From contig NZ_VFPO01000001.1 in NCBI RefSeq assembly GCF_006716765.1, positions 124,001-188,000 of the forward strand: a DNA stretch of 64,000 nt. The letters run 5' to 3'. Position 1 is the stretch's first letter. Each line of letters begins with the position of its first letter. This DNA comes from Actinomadura hallensis. Its GTDB lineage: Bacteria; Actinomycetota; Actinomycetes; Streptosporangiales; Streptosporangiaceae. The translations under genes were made by a program, and so were the position numbers. Below, piece by piece: positions 17,130 to 27,855 of this stretch. The notes under the pieces are model-generated. The model had not been told where the DNA came from, made no database searches, and saw only the letters and a list, made by a program, of their open reading frames with translations.

Positions 17130-17912
17130 TCACTGCGCCTCCAGGACCTCCACGGGATCGCCGACCGTGAGCGTGCCGAGCTTCCGCGGCACGCAGTTCT
17201 GCCCGAACAGGATGCCGCGGTCGCGGGTGCGGTAGGAGGCCAGCGTCCGCAGCGGCTCACGCCCCCGCTCCGCGGTGGCCTGGTCGGTGGTGGTGATGAG
17301 GCACCGGGCGCACGGCTTCACCACCTCGACGACGGTCTCACCGATGCGCAGCAGGCGCACCGAGTCCTCCCCGTACGCGCCGAGCCCCTCCACGACGATC
17401 GTGGGCCGGAACCGGTTCATCGGCAGCGGCACGTCCAGGCGCCCGTTCAGATCGGCCAGGGACTCGGCGGACGTCAGCAGCAGCGGATACCCGTCGGCGA
17501 ACATCACCTCGCCGCCGCCGCGCGACGTGGGCCGGTGCCCGGTGAAGCGCACCAGCCGGCACTCGTCGTCGAGCAGCGACGAGAACCACGCCGCCGCCTC
17601 CTCGCCCTGGTCGATCCCCTGGCACTCCTTCCGGTGGACGGTCACGTCCCGGACCTCGCCGTCCGACACCACCTTGTGGACGAGCGGAGCCACCCCGGGA
17701 GCCTCTACTGTCAGGACCTCGCCGTCATAGGACGGCCGCATGAGCGCCATCTGGGCGTGGTCCCGCTGCGACAGGAAGCGCCCCTCAGGGGTGATGAGCA
17801 TGAACTCGCGGTCGAACCGCAGGCCGGTGGGCAGCAGCTCGGCGCTGTGCAGAGCCGTGCCGGCGGCGCTCTTCAGGGGGTAGGTGTGCAGTTCGGTCAG
17901 CGTCGCCGTCAA
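17130..17912 (-). CDS. MOSC domain protein
   Basis: 260 residues: an N-terminal MOSC beta-barrel (about 1-115, ELHTYPLKSAAG, FDREFMLI) followed by the MOSC domain proper (about 120-258). The conserved Cys of the MOSC fold is in KPCARCLITTTDQ, with GQNCVPRKLG near the C-terminus. MOSC enzymes handle molybdenum-cofactor sulfur or reduce N-hydroxylated substrates (mARC, YiiM, YcbX types); this two-part form is closest to YcbX/mARC. No ferredoxin domain is attached. It begins 17 bases after the purB stop on the same strand, so it may be co-transcribed with purB. Confidence 0.9.
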   Translation of the reverse strand: MTATLTELHTYPLKSAAGTALHSAELLPTGLRFDREFMLITPEGRFLSQRDHAQMALMRPSYDGEVLTVEAPGVAPLVHKVVSDGEVRDVTVHRKECQGIDQGEEAAAWFSSLLDDECRLVRFTGHRPTSRGGGEVMFADGYPLLLTSAESLADLNGRLDVPLPMNRFRPTIVVEGLGAYGEDSVRLLRIGETVVEVVKPCARCLITTTDQATAERGREPLRTLASYRTRDRGILFGQNCVPRKLGTLTVGDPVEVLEAQ

Positions 17913-17928
17913 GGTCCCTCCCGGGGGG

Positions 17929-19239
17929 TCATCGGAGTTCGGCCAGGCGGTCGAAGACCGGGCCCAGGCGCTCGACGAAACGCTCGGGACGGCACACCTC
18001 GTCCAGGCGCGCCTCGTCCAGCGTGAGGCCCGCCTCGCTCGCGTGCTTCCGCAGGGTCTCCCGGAACGGCACGCCGCTCTCCCACGTCTCCATCGCGGCC
18101 TTCTGGACGAGCGGGTACGCCTCGTCGTCCCGCGACATGCCCGCCTCCACCAGCTCCAGCAGGACGGTCGAGGTGTAGATCAGGCCGCCGGTCGACTCCA
18201 GGTTCTCCCGCATCCGGGCCTCGTCCACGACCAGCCCCGACATGAGCCGGTTCGTCAGGTTCAGCATGTAGTCCAGCGCGATGGACGCGTCCGGCAGCGC
18301 GATCCGCTCCGTCGACGAGTGCGAGATGTCGCGCTCGTGCCACAACGGGATGCCCTCCAGCACCGGCACGATCTGCGCCCGCACGATCCGCGCCAGCCCC
18401 GCCAGCCGCTCCGAGATGATCGGGTTCTTCTTGTGCGGCATCGCCGACGAGCCCTTCTGGCCCTTCCCGAACGGCTCCCACAGCTCCCGGACCTCGGTGC
18501 GCTGCCCGTGCCGCACCTCCAGGGCGATCGCCTCGCACACCGTCGCCATGATCGCCAGCGCGGACACCCACTCGGAGATCCCGTCCCGCATGACGACCTG
18601 CGTCGACACGTCCGCCGGCTTCAGGCCGAGCTCCCGGGCCACGTACCGCTCGACCTCCGGGTCGATGTTGGAGTACGTCCCGACCGCGCCGGAGATCGCC
18701 ATCACCCCGACGGACTCCCGCGCGCGGCGGAGCCGGTCCCGCGACCGGGCCATGGCGAACGCGAAGTCGGCGACGCGGTGACCCCACACGTCCGGCTCGC
18801 CGTGGATGCCGTGCGTCCGCCCCACCCGCAGCGTCGCGCGGTGCTCCAGCGCGTGGTCCCGCAGCGTCGCGACGAGCGCGTCCGCCTTCGCCAGCAGGAT
18901 GTCGGTCGCCTCGACCAGCTGCAGCGCCAGCGCGGTGTCGAGCAGGTCCGACGACGTCATGCCGAAGTGCACGTAACGGGCGGCCTCGCGCGGCTCGGTG
19001 TTGTTCGCCCACGCCGTGAGGAAGGCGATCACGTCGTGCTGCGTGACCGCCTCGATCTCGTGCACCGCCTCCGGAGTCGGGGGCGGCGCGTTGCGCACCG
19101 GCTCCACCACCTCGGCCGGGATCGTGCCCGCCTTGGCGTGGGCCTCGCACACGAGCACCTCCACCCGGCACCACAGCTCGTACTTGTGCGCGTCACTCCA
19201 GACACGCCCCATCTCCGGAAGCGTGTACCGCTCGATCAT
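17929..19239 (-). CDS. purB: Adenylosuccinate lyase
   Basis: 436-residue cytosolic homotetrameric lyase acting twice in purine synthesis (SAICAR to AICAR, adenylosuccinate to AMP). The fumarase/aspartase signature is GSSAMPHKKNP; the catalytic His region reads GRTHGIHGEP; TSSDLLDTALA is also present. I chose ATG 19239 (MIERYTLPEMG), preceded by GAGGAA; the frame can extend to 19392, but that stretch is copy F of the dispersed repeat and not coding. purD lies upstream on the same strand, separated by that repeat. Confidence 0.96.
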   Translation of the reverse strand: MIERYTLPEMGRVWSDAHKYELWCRVEVLVCEAHAKAGTIPAEVVEPVRNAPPPTPEAVHEIEAVTQHDVIAFLTAWANNTEPREAARYVHFGMTSSDLLDTALALQLVEATDILLAKADALVATLRDHALEHRATLRVGRTHGIHGEPDVWGHRVADFAFAMARSRDRLRRARESVGVMAISGAVGTYSNIDPEVERYVARELGLKPADVSTQVVMRDGISEWVSALAIMATVCEAIALEVRHGQRTEVRELWEPFGKGQKGSSAMPHKKNPIISERLAGLARIVRAQIVPVLEGIPLWHERDISHSSTERIALPDASIALDYMLNLTNRLMSGLVVDEARMRENLESTGGLIYTSTVLLELVEAGMSRDDEAYPLVQKAAMETWESGVPFRETLRKHASEAGLTLDEARLDEVCRPERFVERLGPVFDRLAELR

Positions 19240-19258
19240 TCTGCGTTCCTCATTCTCC

Positions 19259-19406
19259 TTCGGCCCCGGCGGGCCTCCAACGGCGAGCAACGCGCGCGAC
19301 CGCCGCATCGCCTCGTCTCGCCCGGCGGCTCGCTGCGCGATCAGGTTCCTCGCGGGCTCGGAACCTGCCTTCGGTCGCGATCGCGACGGCACGGGTCGGT
19401 GCGTGG
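19259..19406 (+). repeat. Copy F of dispersed structured repeat, between purD and purB
   Basis: Blocks in the same order as the copies at 22221 and 22428: CGGCGGGCC, GCATCGCCTCG, GGCTCGCTGCGCGATCAGG, CCTTCGG, GCGATCGCGA and the tail GGTCGGTGCGTGG. The hairpin is the best of the family: AGGTTCC (19343) / GGAACCT (19360), seven pairs, against six in the other copies, within an outer GCGATC/GATCGC stem. The 29-base head is degenerate here. Confidence 0.85.
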
Positions 19407-19441
19407 TCGCGGAAGTGGCCTGTGCTGATGCGAGTGCTGAG

Positions 19442-20677
19442 TCATAGGGCGGCGATGTCGGTGCGGTGGTGGCCGCCGCGGAGGGTGATCTTGGAGACGG
19501 CCTCGTACGCGGCCGCGCGGGCGGCGGGGACGTCCTCGCCCGTACCGACCACGTTGAGGACGCGGCCGCCGTTCGCCAGGAGGCGTCCCTGCTCGTCCAG
19601 CTTCGTGCCGGCGTGGAGGACGTAGGCGCCCTCGACCTTGGCGGCGTCGTCCACGCCCAAGATCTCGTCGCCCTTCACCGGGGCGGCCGGGTAGCCCTCC
19701 GCGGCCAGAACGACCGTCACGGCCGCGCCCGGGTGCCACTCAAGGCGGAACGCCGGATCGAGACCGCCGACCGCGCAGGACTGCAACAGCGTCGCGAGAG
19801 GGGTCGCCAGACGGTCCAGGACGACCTGGGTCTCAGGGTCGCCGAACCGGGCGTTGAACTCCACGACGCGCACACCCTTGGACGTCAGCGCGAGACCCGC
19901 GTACAGGACCCCGACATAGGGAAGCTCACGGCGGCGCATCTCGTCCACGGTGGGCTGCACGACCGTGGTCATGACCTCGTCCACCAGGTCTGAGGGCGCC
20001 CAAGGGAGCGGCGTGTAAGCGCCCATGCCGCCCGTGTTGGGGCCCTCATTGCCGTCGTAGGCGCGCTTGAAGTCCTGCGCGGGCAGCAGCGGAACCGCGC
20101 GCTCGCCGTCGCACAGGGCGAAGAGGGACACCTCGGGCCCGTCCAGGAACTCCTCGATGACGACCCGCCCGCACGACGTGGCGTGCCGGTGCGCGGCGAC
20201 GCGGTCCTCGGTCACGACGACGCCCTTGCCCGCGGCCAGGCCGTCGTCCTTCACCACGTACGGCGGGCCGAAGGCGTCCAGGGCCTCGTCCGCGGCCGAC
20301 GCGCTCTCGCACACCCGCGCGTCGGCGGTCGGGACCCCCGCCTTCGCCATGACCTCCTTCGCGAACGCCTTGGACGCCTCGATGCGGGCCGCCGCGGCGT
20401 CCGGGCCGAAGCACGCGAACCCGGCCCCGCGCAGCGCGTCGCCGACCCCGGCGACCAGCACGGCCTCCGGGCCCACCACCACCAGGTCGGGGCGCAGCCG
20501 CCCGGCCAGCTCCGTCACCGCCGCCGGGTCGGTCGGATCGAGCCGGTGATTCTCCGCGATCTCCGCCGTTCCGGGATTGCCCGGGGCGCAGTGAAGTGCG
20601 GTGACGGCAGGGTCACGATGCAGGGCGCGGGCGAGCGCATGCTCGCGGCCGCCCGATCCAAGGACGAGTACTCGCAC
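19442..20677 (-). CDS. purD: Phosphoribosylamine-glycine ligase
   Basis: 411-residue ATP-grasp ligase joining phosphoribosylamine and glycine (second step of purine synthesis). Landmarks: VLVLGSGGREHALA at the start, ASKAFAKEVM, DDGLAAGKGVVV, PNTGGMGAYTPLPW and EFNARFGDPETQ (metal-binding Glu and Asn). I place the start at the GTG at 20677 so that the protein begins VRVLVLGSGG; the frame continues upstream for 45 low-complexity codons that do not belong to the family. No strong ribosome site precedes it, so a leaderless mRNA is possible. It faces the corA leader across about 170 bases. Confidence 0.94.
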   Translation of the reverse strand: MRVLVLGSGGREHALARALHRDPAVTALHCAPGNPGTAEIAENHRLDPTDPAAVTELAGRLRPDLVVVGPEAVLVAGVGDALRGAGFACFGPDAAAARIEASKAFAKEVMAKAGVPTADARVCESASAADEALDAFGPPYVVKDDGLAAGKGVVVTEDRVAAHRHATSCGRVVIEEFLDGPEVSLFALCDGERAVPLLPAQDFKRAYDGNEGPNTGGMGAYTPLPWAPSDLVDEVMTTVVQPTVDEMRRRELPYVGVLYAGLALTSKGVRVVEFNARFGDPETQVVLDRLATPLATLLQSCAVGGLDPAFRLEWHPGAAVTVVLAAEGYPAAPVKGDEILGVDDAAKVEGAYVLHAGTKLDEQGRLLANGGRVLNVVGTGEDVPAARAAAYEAVSKITLRGGHHRTDIAAL

Positions 20678-20846
20678 GTCAAGCGAGCATACTTGCCGCC
20701 GGCGGGCCGGGGCTTCCGGAGTCCGCGCCCACAGGTGGCGGCGGTCACATCGCCTCCGGGTCAACGTTTTCAAAGTGCGCGGCGTCCTAAATGGTGGCTG
20801 GTAAGCTGCCACCGGCTTTGCCTAGGCGTGAAAGGAGGTGGTCGGG

Positions 20847-20963
20847 ATGAGTCCTGGTGATCCGTGCAGTTCGCCGGAAAACCCTCATAGTCCGGACCGG
20901 ACTGTCCGACCGACCGCCTCCATCTGGCGCCCGGCCATCGCCCTCGCGCGCTCCCTCAACTGA
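20847..20963 (+). CDS. Proline-rich 38-residue leader ORF before corA
   Basis: Short ORF with a textbook AAAGGAGGT six to eight bases before its ATG, far stronger than most sites in the window. The peptide has seven Pro residues (3, 6, 10, 13, 16, 22, 29) and a short hydrophobic tail (IALARSLN). It ends 51 bases before the CorA start. Its 3' end contains one arm of a hairpin (20945-20953 with 20973-20981), so ribosome position on this ORF would change folding before corA. In enterobacteria proline-codon leader peptides (MgtL, CorL) control magnesium transporters; this is an independent arrangement of similar logic. Function is inferred. Confidence 0.72.
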   Translation: MSPGDPCSSPENPHSPDRTVRPTASIWRPAIALARSLN

Positions 20964-20981
20964 CCGAAGGTCGAGCGCGCG
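20945..20981 (+). promoter_or_regulatory. Possible attenuator hairpin overlapping leader stop codon
   Basis: CGCGCGCTC (20945-20953) pairs with GAGCGCGCG (20973-20981); the 19-base loop holds the leader stop TGA (20961). GAGCGCGCGCTC at 20973 is also self-complementary, giving a mutually exclusive alternative. The corA Shine-Dalgarno AGGAG is at 21004. Confidence 0.5.
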
Positions 20982-21014
20982 CTCCCTGCGTGGCCGGCGG
21001 GTTAGGAGCACCCC

Positions 21015-22100
21015 ATGGCCATGACTCGAGTTCGTCCCAGCCGTGTCCTGTTCAAGACGCGTGGCCGCCCGACCGGCGTCCAGGCGCCCCACCGCGGCTC
21101 CGCGGTCATCGACTGGGCCGCCTACATCGACGGCCACCGCGTCTCCACCGACACCGTCGCCGACGCCGTCAGACTCATCCGCGACGGCCGCCTCACCCCC
21201 GACGGCGACAGCGCCGGATTCGTGTGGGTCGGCCTCCACGAACCGTCCGCGACCGAACTCGCCGACCTCGCCGAAGTCTTCGGCCTGCACCCCCTCGCCG
21301 TCGAAGACGCCATCCACGCCCACCAGCGCCCCAAACTCGAACGCTACGACGACGTCCACTTCTTCGTCATGAAGACCGTCGGCTACGTCTCCTCCGAACA
21401 GGGCGGCGCCGAAGTCGTCGAAACCGGCGAGATCATGCTGTTCTGCGGCCCCGACTTCGTCGTCACCGTCCGCCACGGCGCCCACGGCGAACTCGGCCCC
21501 GTCCGCCGCGACCTCGAACAAAGGCCCGAACGCCTCGCCCTCGGCCCCGCCTCCGTCGTCCACGCCGTCGCCGACCGCGTCGTCGACGGCTACGTCTGCG
21601 TCGCCAACGCCGTCATGGAGGACATCGACGAGGTCGAAGAAGCCGTCTTCTCCCCCGAACGCACCGACGAATCCCGCCGCATCTACCGCCTCAAGCGCGA
21701 AGTCATACAGCTCAAGCGCGCCGTCGGCCCCCTCGCCGGCCCCCTGCGCAACCTCTCCGGCCGCCGCTTCGTCCCCGCGGAGATCAAGGAATACCTCCGG
21801 GACGTCGAAGACCACCTCACCCGCGTCCGCGAACAGGTCGAGTCCTACGACGAACTGCTCAACCCGATCCTGCACGCCCACATGACCCAGGTCACCGTCG
21901 CCGACAACCGCGACATGCGGAAAATCTCCGCCTGGGGCGCCATCTTCATGGTCCCCACCGCCATAGCGGGCGTCTACGGCATGAACTTCGACTTCATGCC
22001 CGAAACCCGCTGGCGCTTCGGCTACCCCATGATCCTCTGCGTCATAGCCTTCGCCTGCTTCTCCCTCTACCGAGGCTTCCGCCGCAACGGCTGGCTCTAG
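21015..22100 (+). CDS. corA: CorA-family Mg2+/Co2+ transporter
   Basis: 361-residue channel-forming protein. A long soluble alpha/beta and helical part (1-295) is followed by two membrane helices at the C-terminus. The hallmark YGMN occurs with GMN at 322-324 and is followed by FDFMPE, in the loop between the helices. Charged helix EVEEAVFSPERTDESRRIYRLKRE-like region in the middle is typical (only described, not quoted in full). The ATG at 21015 is preceded by AGGAG; a second in-frame ATG is two codons on. The strongly translated leader ORF upstream suggests control of expression at the mRNA level. Codon use here favours C-ending codons even more than in neighbouring genes. Confidence 0.94.
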   Translation: MAMTRVRPSRVLFKTRGRPTGVQAPHRGSAVIDWAAYIDGHRVSTDTVADAVRLIRDGRLTPDGDSAGFVWVGLHEPSATELADLAEVFGLHPLAVEDAIHAHQRPKLERYDDVHFFVMKTVGYVSSEQGGAEVVETGEIMLFCGPDFVVTVRHGAHGELGPVRRDLEQRPERLALGPASVVHAVADRVVDGYVCVANAVMEDIDEVEEAVFSPERTDESRRIYRLKREVIQLKRAVGPLAGPLRNLSGRRFVPAEIKEYLRDVEDHLTRVREQVESYDELLNPILHAHMTQVTVADNRDMRKISAWGAIFMVPTAIAGVYGMNFDFMPETRWRFGYPMILCVIAFACFSLYRGFRRNGWL

Positions 22101-22103
22101 TTA

Positions 22104-22210
22104 ATTGCAGTTCCCTCGGCGGTCGGGCCCTGGGGGCCCTCCCTTCAACGGGAACTGCGGCGCGATCGCTGCATCGCTCCGACTCGCCTAGAGGCTCGCT
22201 TCGCGATCAG
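22104..22210 (+). repeat. Copy C of dispersed repeat (hairpin block missing)
   Basis: Begins four bases after the corA stop with ATTGCAGTTCCCTCGGCGGT, identical to copy A, then GGGCCCTGGGGGCCCTCCC, GATCGCTGCATCGCTCCGAC and CTCGCTTCGCGATCAGG. It stops where the stem-loop would begin, and copy D starts 10 bases later. Confidence 0.88.
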
Positions 22211-22220
22211 GCAGTGTTTA

Positions 22221-22386
22221 TTTGCAGTGCCCTTGGCGGTCGGGCCCTGGCCGCCCTCCCTTCGGCGGGCTCTGCGCGCGATCGCTGCATCGCTCCGGCT
22301 CGCCCAGGGGCTCGCTGCGCGATCAGGTTCTCGCAAGCTCGAACCTGCCTTCGGACGCGATCGCAGGCGTTGAGGTCGGTGCGTGG
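22221..22386 (+). repeat. Copy D of dispersed repeat (full length)
   Basis: Most complete copy: head TTTGCAGTGCCCTTGGCGGT, middle GCGATCGCTGCATCGCTCCG and GGGGCTCGCTGCGCGATC. Hairpin: AGGTTC (22325-22330), loop TCGCAAGCTC, GAACCT (22341-22346), enclosed by GCGATC (22319) and GATCGC (22359); the tail is GGTCGGTGCGTGG. No open frame within it has a ribosome site. Confidence 0.9.
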
Positions 22387-22427
22387 CTGGTGCGCCGGTT
22401 GCGGTAGTCGCGCCAGGGCGAATGTGT

Positions 22428-22584
22428 TCTTGCCGTCAGGCGCTGGAGCGCCTTCCTTTGGTGGGCGTTGCCGTGCGGGTGCTGCATCGCTCCGGCTCGC
22501 CTGGGGGCTCGCTGCGCGATCAGGTTCTCGCAGGCTCGAACCTGTCTTTGGGCGCCATCGCCGGGGGTTGGGGGCGGTGCGTGG
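22428..22584 (+). repeat. Copy E of dispersed repeat
   Basis: Head is diverged (TGTTCTTGCCGTCAGGCGCT), but the later blocks match: GCTGCATCGCTCCGGCTCGC, CTCGCTGCGCGATC, hairpin AGGTTC (22522) / GAACCT (22538) with a one-base loop change from copy D, then GCGGTGCGTGG. Together C, D and E account for nearly all of the 512-base gap between corA and the convergent phosphodiesterase gene. Confidence 0.87.
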
Positions 22585-22612
22585 GAGTGCTGGGGGTTTG
22601 TTCGGGTGTGGG

Positions 22613-23464
22613 TTATGGCGGGTGGTCGTGTGAGGGGTTGCGTAGGTGTTGTAGGCGGTTGGGGTAGTCGGTCACCAGGGCGTCTGCGCCGTAGTCGACG
22701 AAGCGGGCCGTGTCCTTGAGGGTGTTGACCGTCCAGACGGCCACCTTGAGGGCGTGGGTGTGGGCGCGCGATATCAGGTCGGGCGTCGTCATCGCGTGCT
22801 CGGGGGACAGGATGGTGGCGCCTATGGTGGCGGCGGCGAGCACGGGGTCGTCCGGGGTCAGGCCGGCGAGCCATTGGGTGTCCGGCAGGACCGTCTTGCG
22901 CTCGATCAGGGCCACGCGGGTGAAGGCGGGATGGTTGCGGCGGGCCTCCGCCAGGACGCGCCAGTCGAACGCGAGTAAGCGGGACCGGCCCGCCAGGCCC
23001 GCGGACGTCAGCACGTCCGCCACGGCGGCCGTGAAGCGCTCGACGCCCTCGAGCGGCCATGAGGGGTCGGTCTTGAGCTCCACGGCCACCGTGACGCCCG
23101 TGGGGGCCAGCAGGGCGCACGCCTCGGCGAGCGTCGGGATGCCGGTGCCGGGGACGGGCGTCTGGGTGAACGCCTCGTGGCGGCGGGTGCCCGCGTCCAC
23201 CGTGCGGAGCTGCGCCAGCGTCAGGTCCCTTATCCGCTTGCCGACGTAGGGAAAAGCGGGGTCCCCCGGCCACGCGGGGGCGGTGTCGGCCAGGTTCACC
23301 GGGGAGAGCAACTGGTCGTGGTTGAGGACGACCGTGCCGTCCGCGGACATGCCCACGTCCAGCTCTATTGCGTCCACGCCCAGTTCGAGGGCGTGGACGA
23401 AGCCGGGGATGGTGTTCTCGGGGCGGAGGCCCCGGGCTCCCCGGTGGCCGTGGACCTCGACCAC
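22613..23464 (-). CDS. glpQ: Glycerophosphodiester phosphodiesterase
   Basis: 283-residue GDPD-family hydrolase releasing glycerol 3-phosphate from glycerophosphodiesters. TIM-barrel motifs are intact: HGHRGARGLRPENT at the start (general acid His and Arg), ELDVGMSADG with metal ligands, LNHDQLL (second His), VAVELK, and VAVWTVN with the closing VTDYP. There is no signal peptide, so it is the cytosolic type. The start at 23464 lies one base after the purA stop (23466) on the same strand, so it is probably translated from the purA transcript. Confidence 0.93.
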   Translation of the reverse strand: MVEVHGHRGARGLRPENTIPGFVHALELGVDAIELDVGMSADGTVVLNHDQLLSPVNLADTAPAWPGDPAFPYVGKRIRDLTLAQLRTVDAGTRRHEAFTQTPVPGTGIPTLAEACALLAPTGVTVAVELKTDPSWPLEGVERFTAAVADVLTSAGLAGRSRLLAFDWRVLAEARRNHPAFTRVALIERKTVLPDTQWLAGLTPDDPVLAAATIGATILSPEHAMTTPDLISRAHTHALKVAVWTVNTLKDTARFVDYGADALVTDYPNRLQHLRNPSHDHPP

Positions 23465-23465
23465 G

Positions 23466-25403
<1,938 letters not shown>

Positions 25404-25464
25404 TCACCGTGCACGCCTGGGGGCGTTCTGACCGTCCGGTCGTCTCGCCGGAGTGGGCCGGGCT

Positions 25465-26052
25465 TCACGGCGGAGTCGCTTGGAGGCCCTGACCGGGCGG
25501 GGTCTGCGCCGGGAAGGGCGGTGCTGCGGGCCGCCGTGCCGGGAGCGGCAGGCGGAAGTGGGCGGAGCCGCCTTCGGTGGTCGGACGGGCGGTGGGCCAG
25601 CCCCGGTGGACGAGGTGGAACGCCGCCCGGTTGGTGAGGACGACGTCCGCGTCGAGTTCGGTGACGCCCCGCCGTCCCGCCAGCTCGATCAGGCAGGTCA
25701 TGAGGACGGACCCCAGGGCGCGGCGCTGCCACGGGTCGGTGACCAGGACGGCGACGTCGGCGCGCCAGGGCCGCTTCTTGTCGCGGGCGTACTCGGCGAT
25801 GCCGGCGATGTCGTCGCCGTCCAGCGCCACGAGGGCGTCGCGGTCCCAGTGGTCGAGCCGTTCGAGCAGGCCGACGTAGTGCTCGGGGAGGTGCGGCGTC
25901 CCGGAGAAGAAGCGGGTGTAGAGGCTGGCGGGCGACAGCCGCTCCGACATCCGGCGCACGCGCTCCTGGTCGGTGACGCCGTAGGGGCGTATCCGGACGG
26001 CGTCGAGCGCGTCGTCAATGCGGGCGCCGTCGCGCGCATCGAGTTGCTTCAT
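25465..26052 (-). CDS. GNAT-family N-acetyltransferase
   Basis: 195 residues. The acetyl-CoA fold occupies about 18-160: IRPYGVTDQERV, LVALDGDDIAGIAEYAR, VAVLVTDPWQRRALGSVLMTCLIELA (motif A; the usual Q/R-x-x-G-x-G/A is Q-R-R-A-L-G) and LTNRAAFHLVHRGW (motif B). The last 30 residues are Pro-rich and probably disordered. This single-domain form is often found as an acyltransferase of unknown substrate in actinomycetes. ATG 26052 lies inside palindrome 1 of the HxlR-type sites, so a bound regulator would block transcription right at the start. The hxlR gene is 49 bases upstream, same strand. Confidence 0.85.
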   Translation of the reverse strand: MKQLDARDGARIDDALDAVRIRPYGVTDQERVRRMSERLSPASLYTRFFSGTPHLPEHYVGLLERLDHWDRDALVALDGDDIAGIAEYARDKKRPWRADVAVLVTDPWQRRALGSVLMTCLIELAGRRGVTELDADVVLTNRAAFHLVHRGWPTARPTTEGGSAHFRLPLPARRPAAPPFPAQTPPGQGLQATPP

Positions 26053-26057
26053 ACAAC
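26043..26057. promoter_or_regulatory. Predicted HxlR site 1, GTTGC-TTCAT-ACAAC
   Basis: Imperfect 15-base palindrome sharing arms GTTGC / RCAAC and five-base spacing with sites at 26075 and 26574. Its centre is 32 bases (three helical turns) from site 2 and it overlaps the GNAT start codon. Confidence 0.6.
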
Positions 26058-26074
26058 TCATTGGACCGCAAAAG

Positions 26075-26089
26075 GTTGCGTGAAGCAAC
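26075..26089. promoter_or_regulatory. Predicted HxlR site 2, GTTGC-GTGAA-GCAAC
   Basis: Perfect five-base arms, between the hxlR stop and the GNAT start, on the same helical face as site 1. Confidence 0.65.
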
Positions 26090-26101
26090 TGGCAATTCTT
26101 C

Positions 26102-26554
26102 CTAGCGGGCGCCCGGACCGGGCCGCGGCTCCACGTCCGCGGGGCCCAGGGAGGCTCCGCAGGAGTCGCAGACGAACGCCGGGGTCAGCCGGCCCTCGCA
26201 GCCCCGGTGGCCGATCAGCAGCGGCGGGCCGTCGGGGGCGTAGTGGCGGTCGCCCCACATCAGCAGCGTCATCATCGCGGGCCACAGCTCGACGCCCTTG
26301 CGGGTGAGCCGGTACTCGTACCGCACCGGCCGCACCTGGTACGGGACGCGCCGCATGACGCCCTCGTCGCACAGCCGGTTCAGCCGGTCGGTGAGGACGT
26401 TGCGCGCGACGCCCAGCGCCTCCTGGAAGTCGTCGAACCGGCGCACGCCCTCGAAGGCGCTGCGGATCACCAGCAGGGTCCACCGGTCGCCGACCACCTC
26501 CAGCGACCGGGCGATCGAGCAGTTCTGCGACTCGTACGTGCGGGGTAGTGCCAC
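26102..26554 (-). CDS. HxlR-family transcriptional regulator
   Basis: 150-residue winged-helix regulator. The family signature is present: NCSIARSLEVVGDRWTLLVIRSAF with the conserved near-N-terminal Cys, FDDFQEALGVARNVLTDRLNRL (recognition helix), and the wing VPYQVRPVRYEYRLT. The Cys can act as a redox or electrophile sensor, as in YodB/HypR. The C-terminal extension includes CDSCGASLG, a possible metal-binding knuckle. Palindromes of one pattern lie upstream of its own start (26574) and after its stop (26043, 26075), pointing to autoregulation and control of the GNAT gene. Confidence 0.92.
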   Translation of the reverse strand: MALPRTYESQNCSIARSLEVVGDRWTLLVIRSAFEGVRRFDDFQEALGVARNVLTDRLNRLCDEGVMRRVPYQVRPVRYEYRLTRKGVELWPAMMTLLMWGDRHYAPDGPPLLIGHRGCEGRLTPAFVCDSCGASLGPADVEPRPGPGAR

Positions 26555-26573
26555 GCCGCCAGCCTACCCCCTG

Positions 26574-26588
26574 GTTGCGTCACGCAAC
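26574..26588. promoter_or_regulatory. Predicted HxlR site 3, GTTGC-GTCAC-GCAAC
   Basis: Perfect palindrome (GTTGCG / CGCAAC around TCA), 19 bases upstream of the hxlR start, in the expected promoter. Confidence 0.7.
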
Positions 26589-26597
26589 GCTAAGGCC

Positions 26598-26614
26598 GGG
26601 CGGCCCGGCCGCCC
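26598..26614 (-). terminator. Terminator after fbaA
   Basis: GGGCGGC / GCCGCCC with a CCG loop, 48 bases past the fbaA stop. Confidence 0.6.
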
Positions 26615-26661
26615 GTCGGAACGAGCGCCGGCCCGCCCGGCCAAATGCCGGTGGAGGCCGT

Positions 26662-27684
<1,023 letters not shown>

Positions 27685-27855
27685 TGATCAGCGTCCTTTC
27701 CTTAGGTCGGTGCCGGTGGGCATCCGGCCGGGCGGGAGCACCCGGTCCTCACGTACCCGGGGTCGGCGCCCCGGCCACACGAATTCCGGGTCGAGCATGC
27801 CGTCCACCCTCAGTATCCCGCCTACCCGGAGCGGGTGGAAAGGTACGCTCGCCCT

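Noticed and set aside
19240..19392. N-terminal extension of purB by 51 codons
   Set aside because: The extension is copy F of the dispersed repeat; the conserved protein starts at 19239 with its own ribosome site.
22145..22633. Short ORFs inside copies C-E of the repeat
   Set aside because: Frames differ between copies, no ribosome sites; DNA repeat explains them better than coding.
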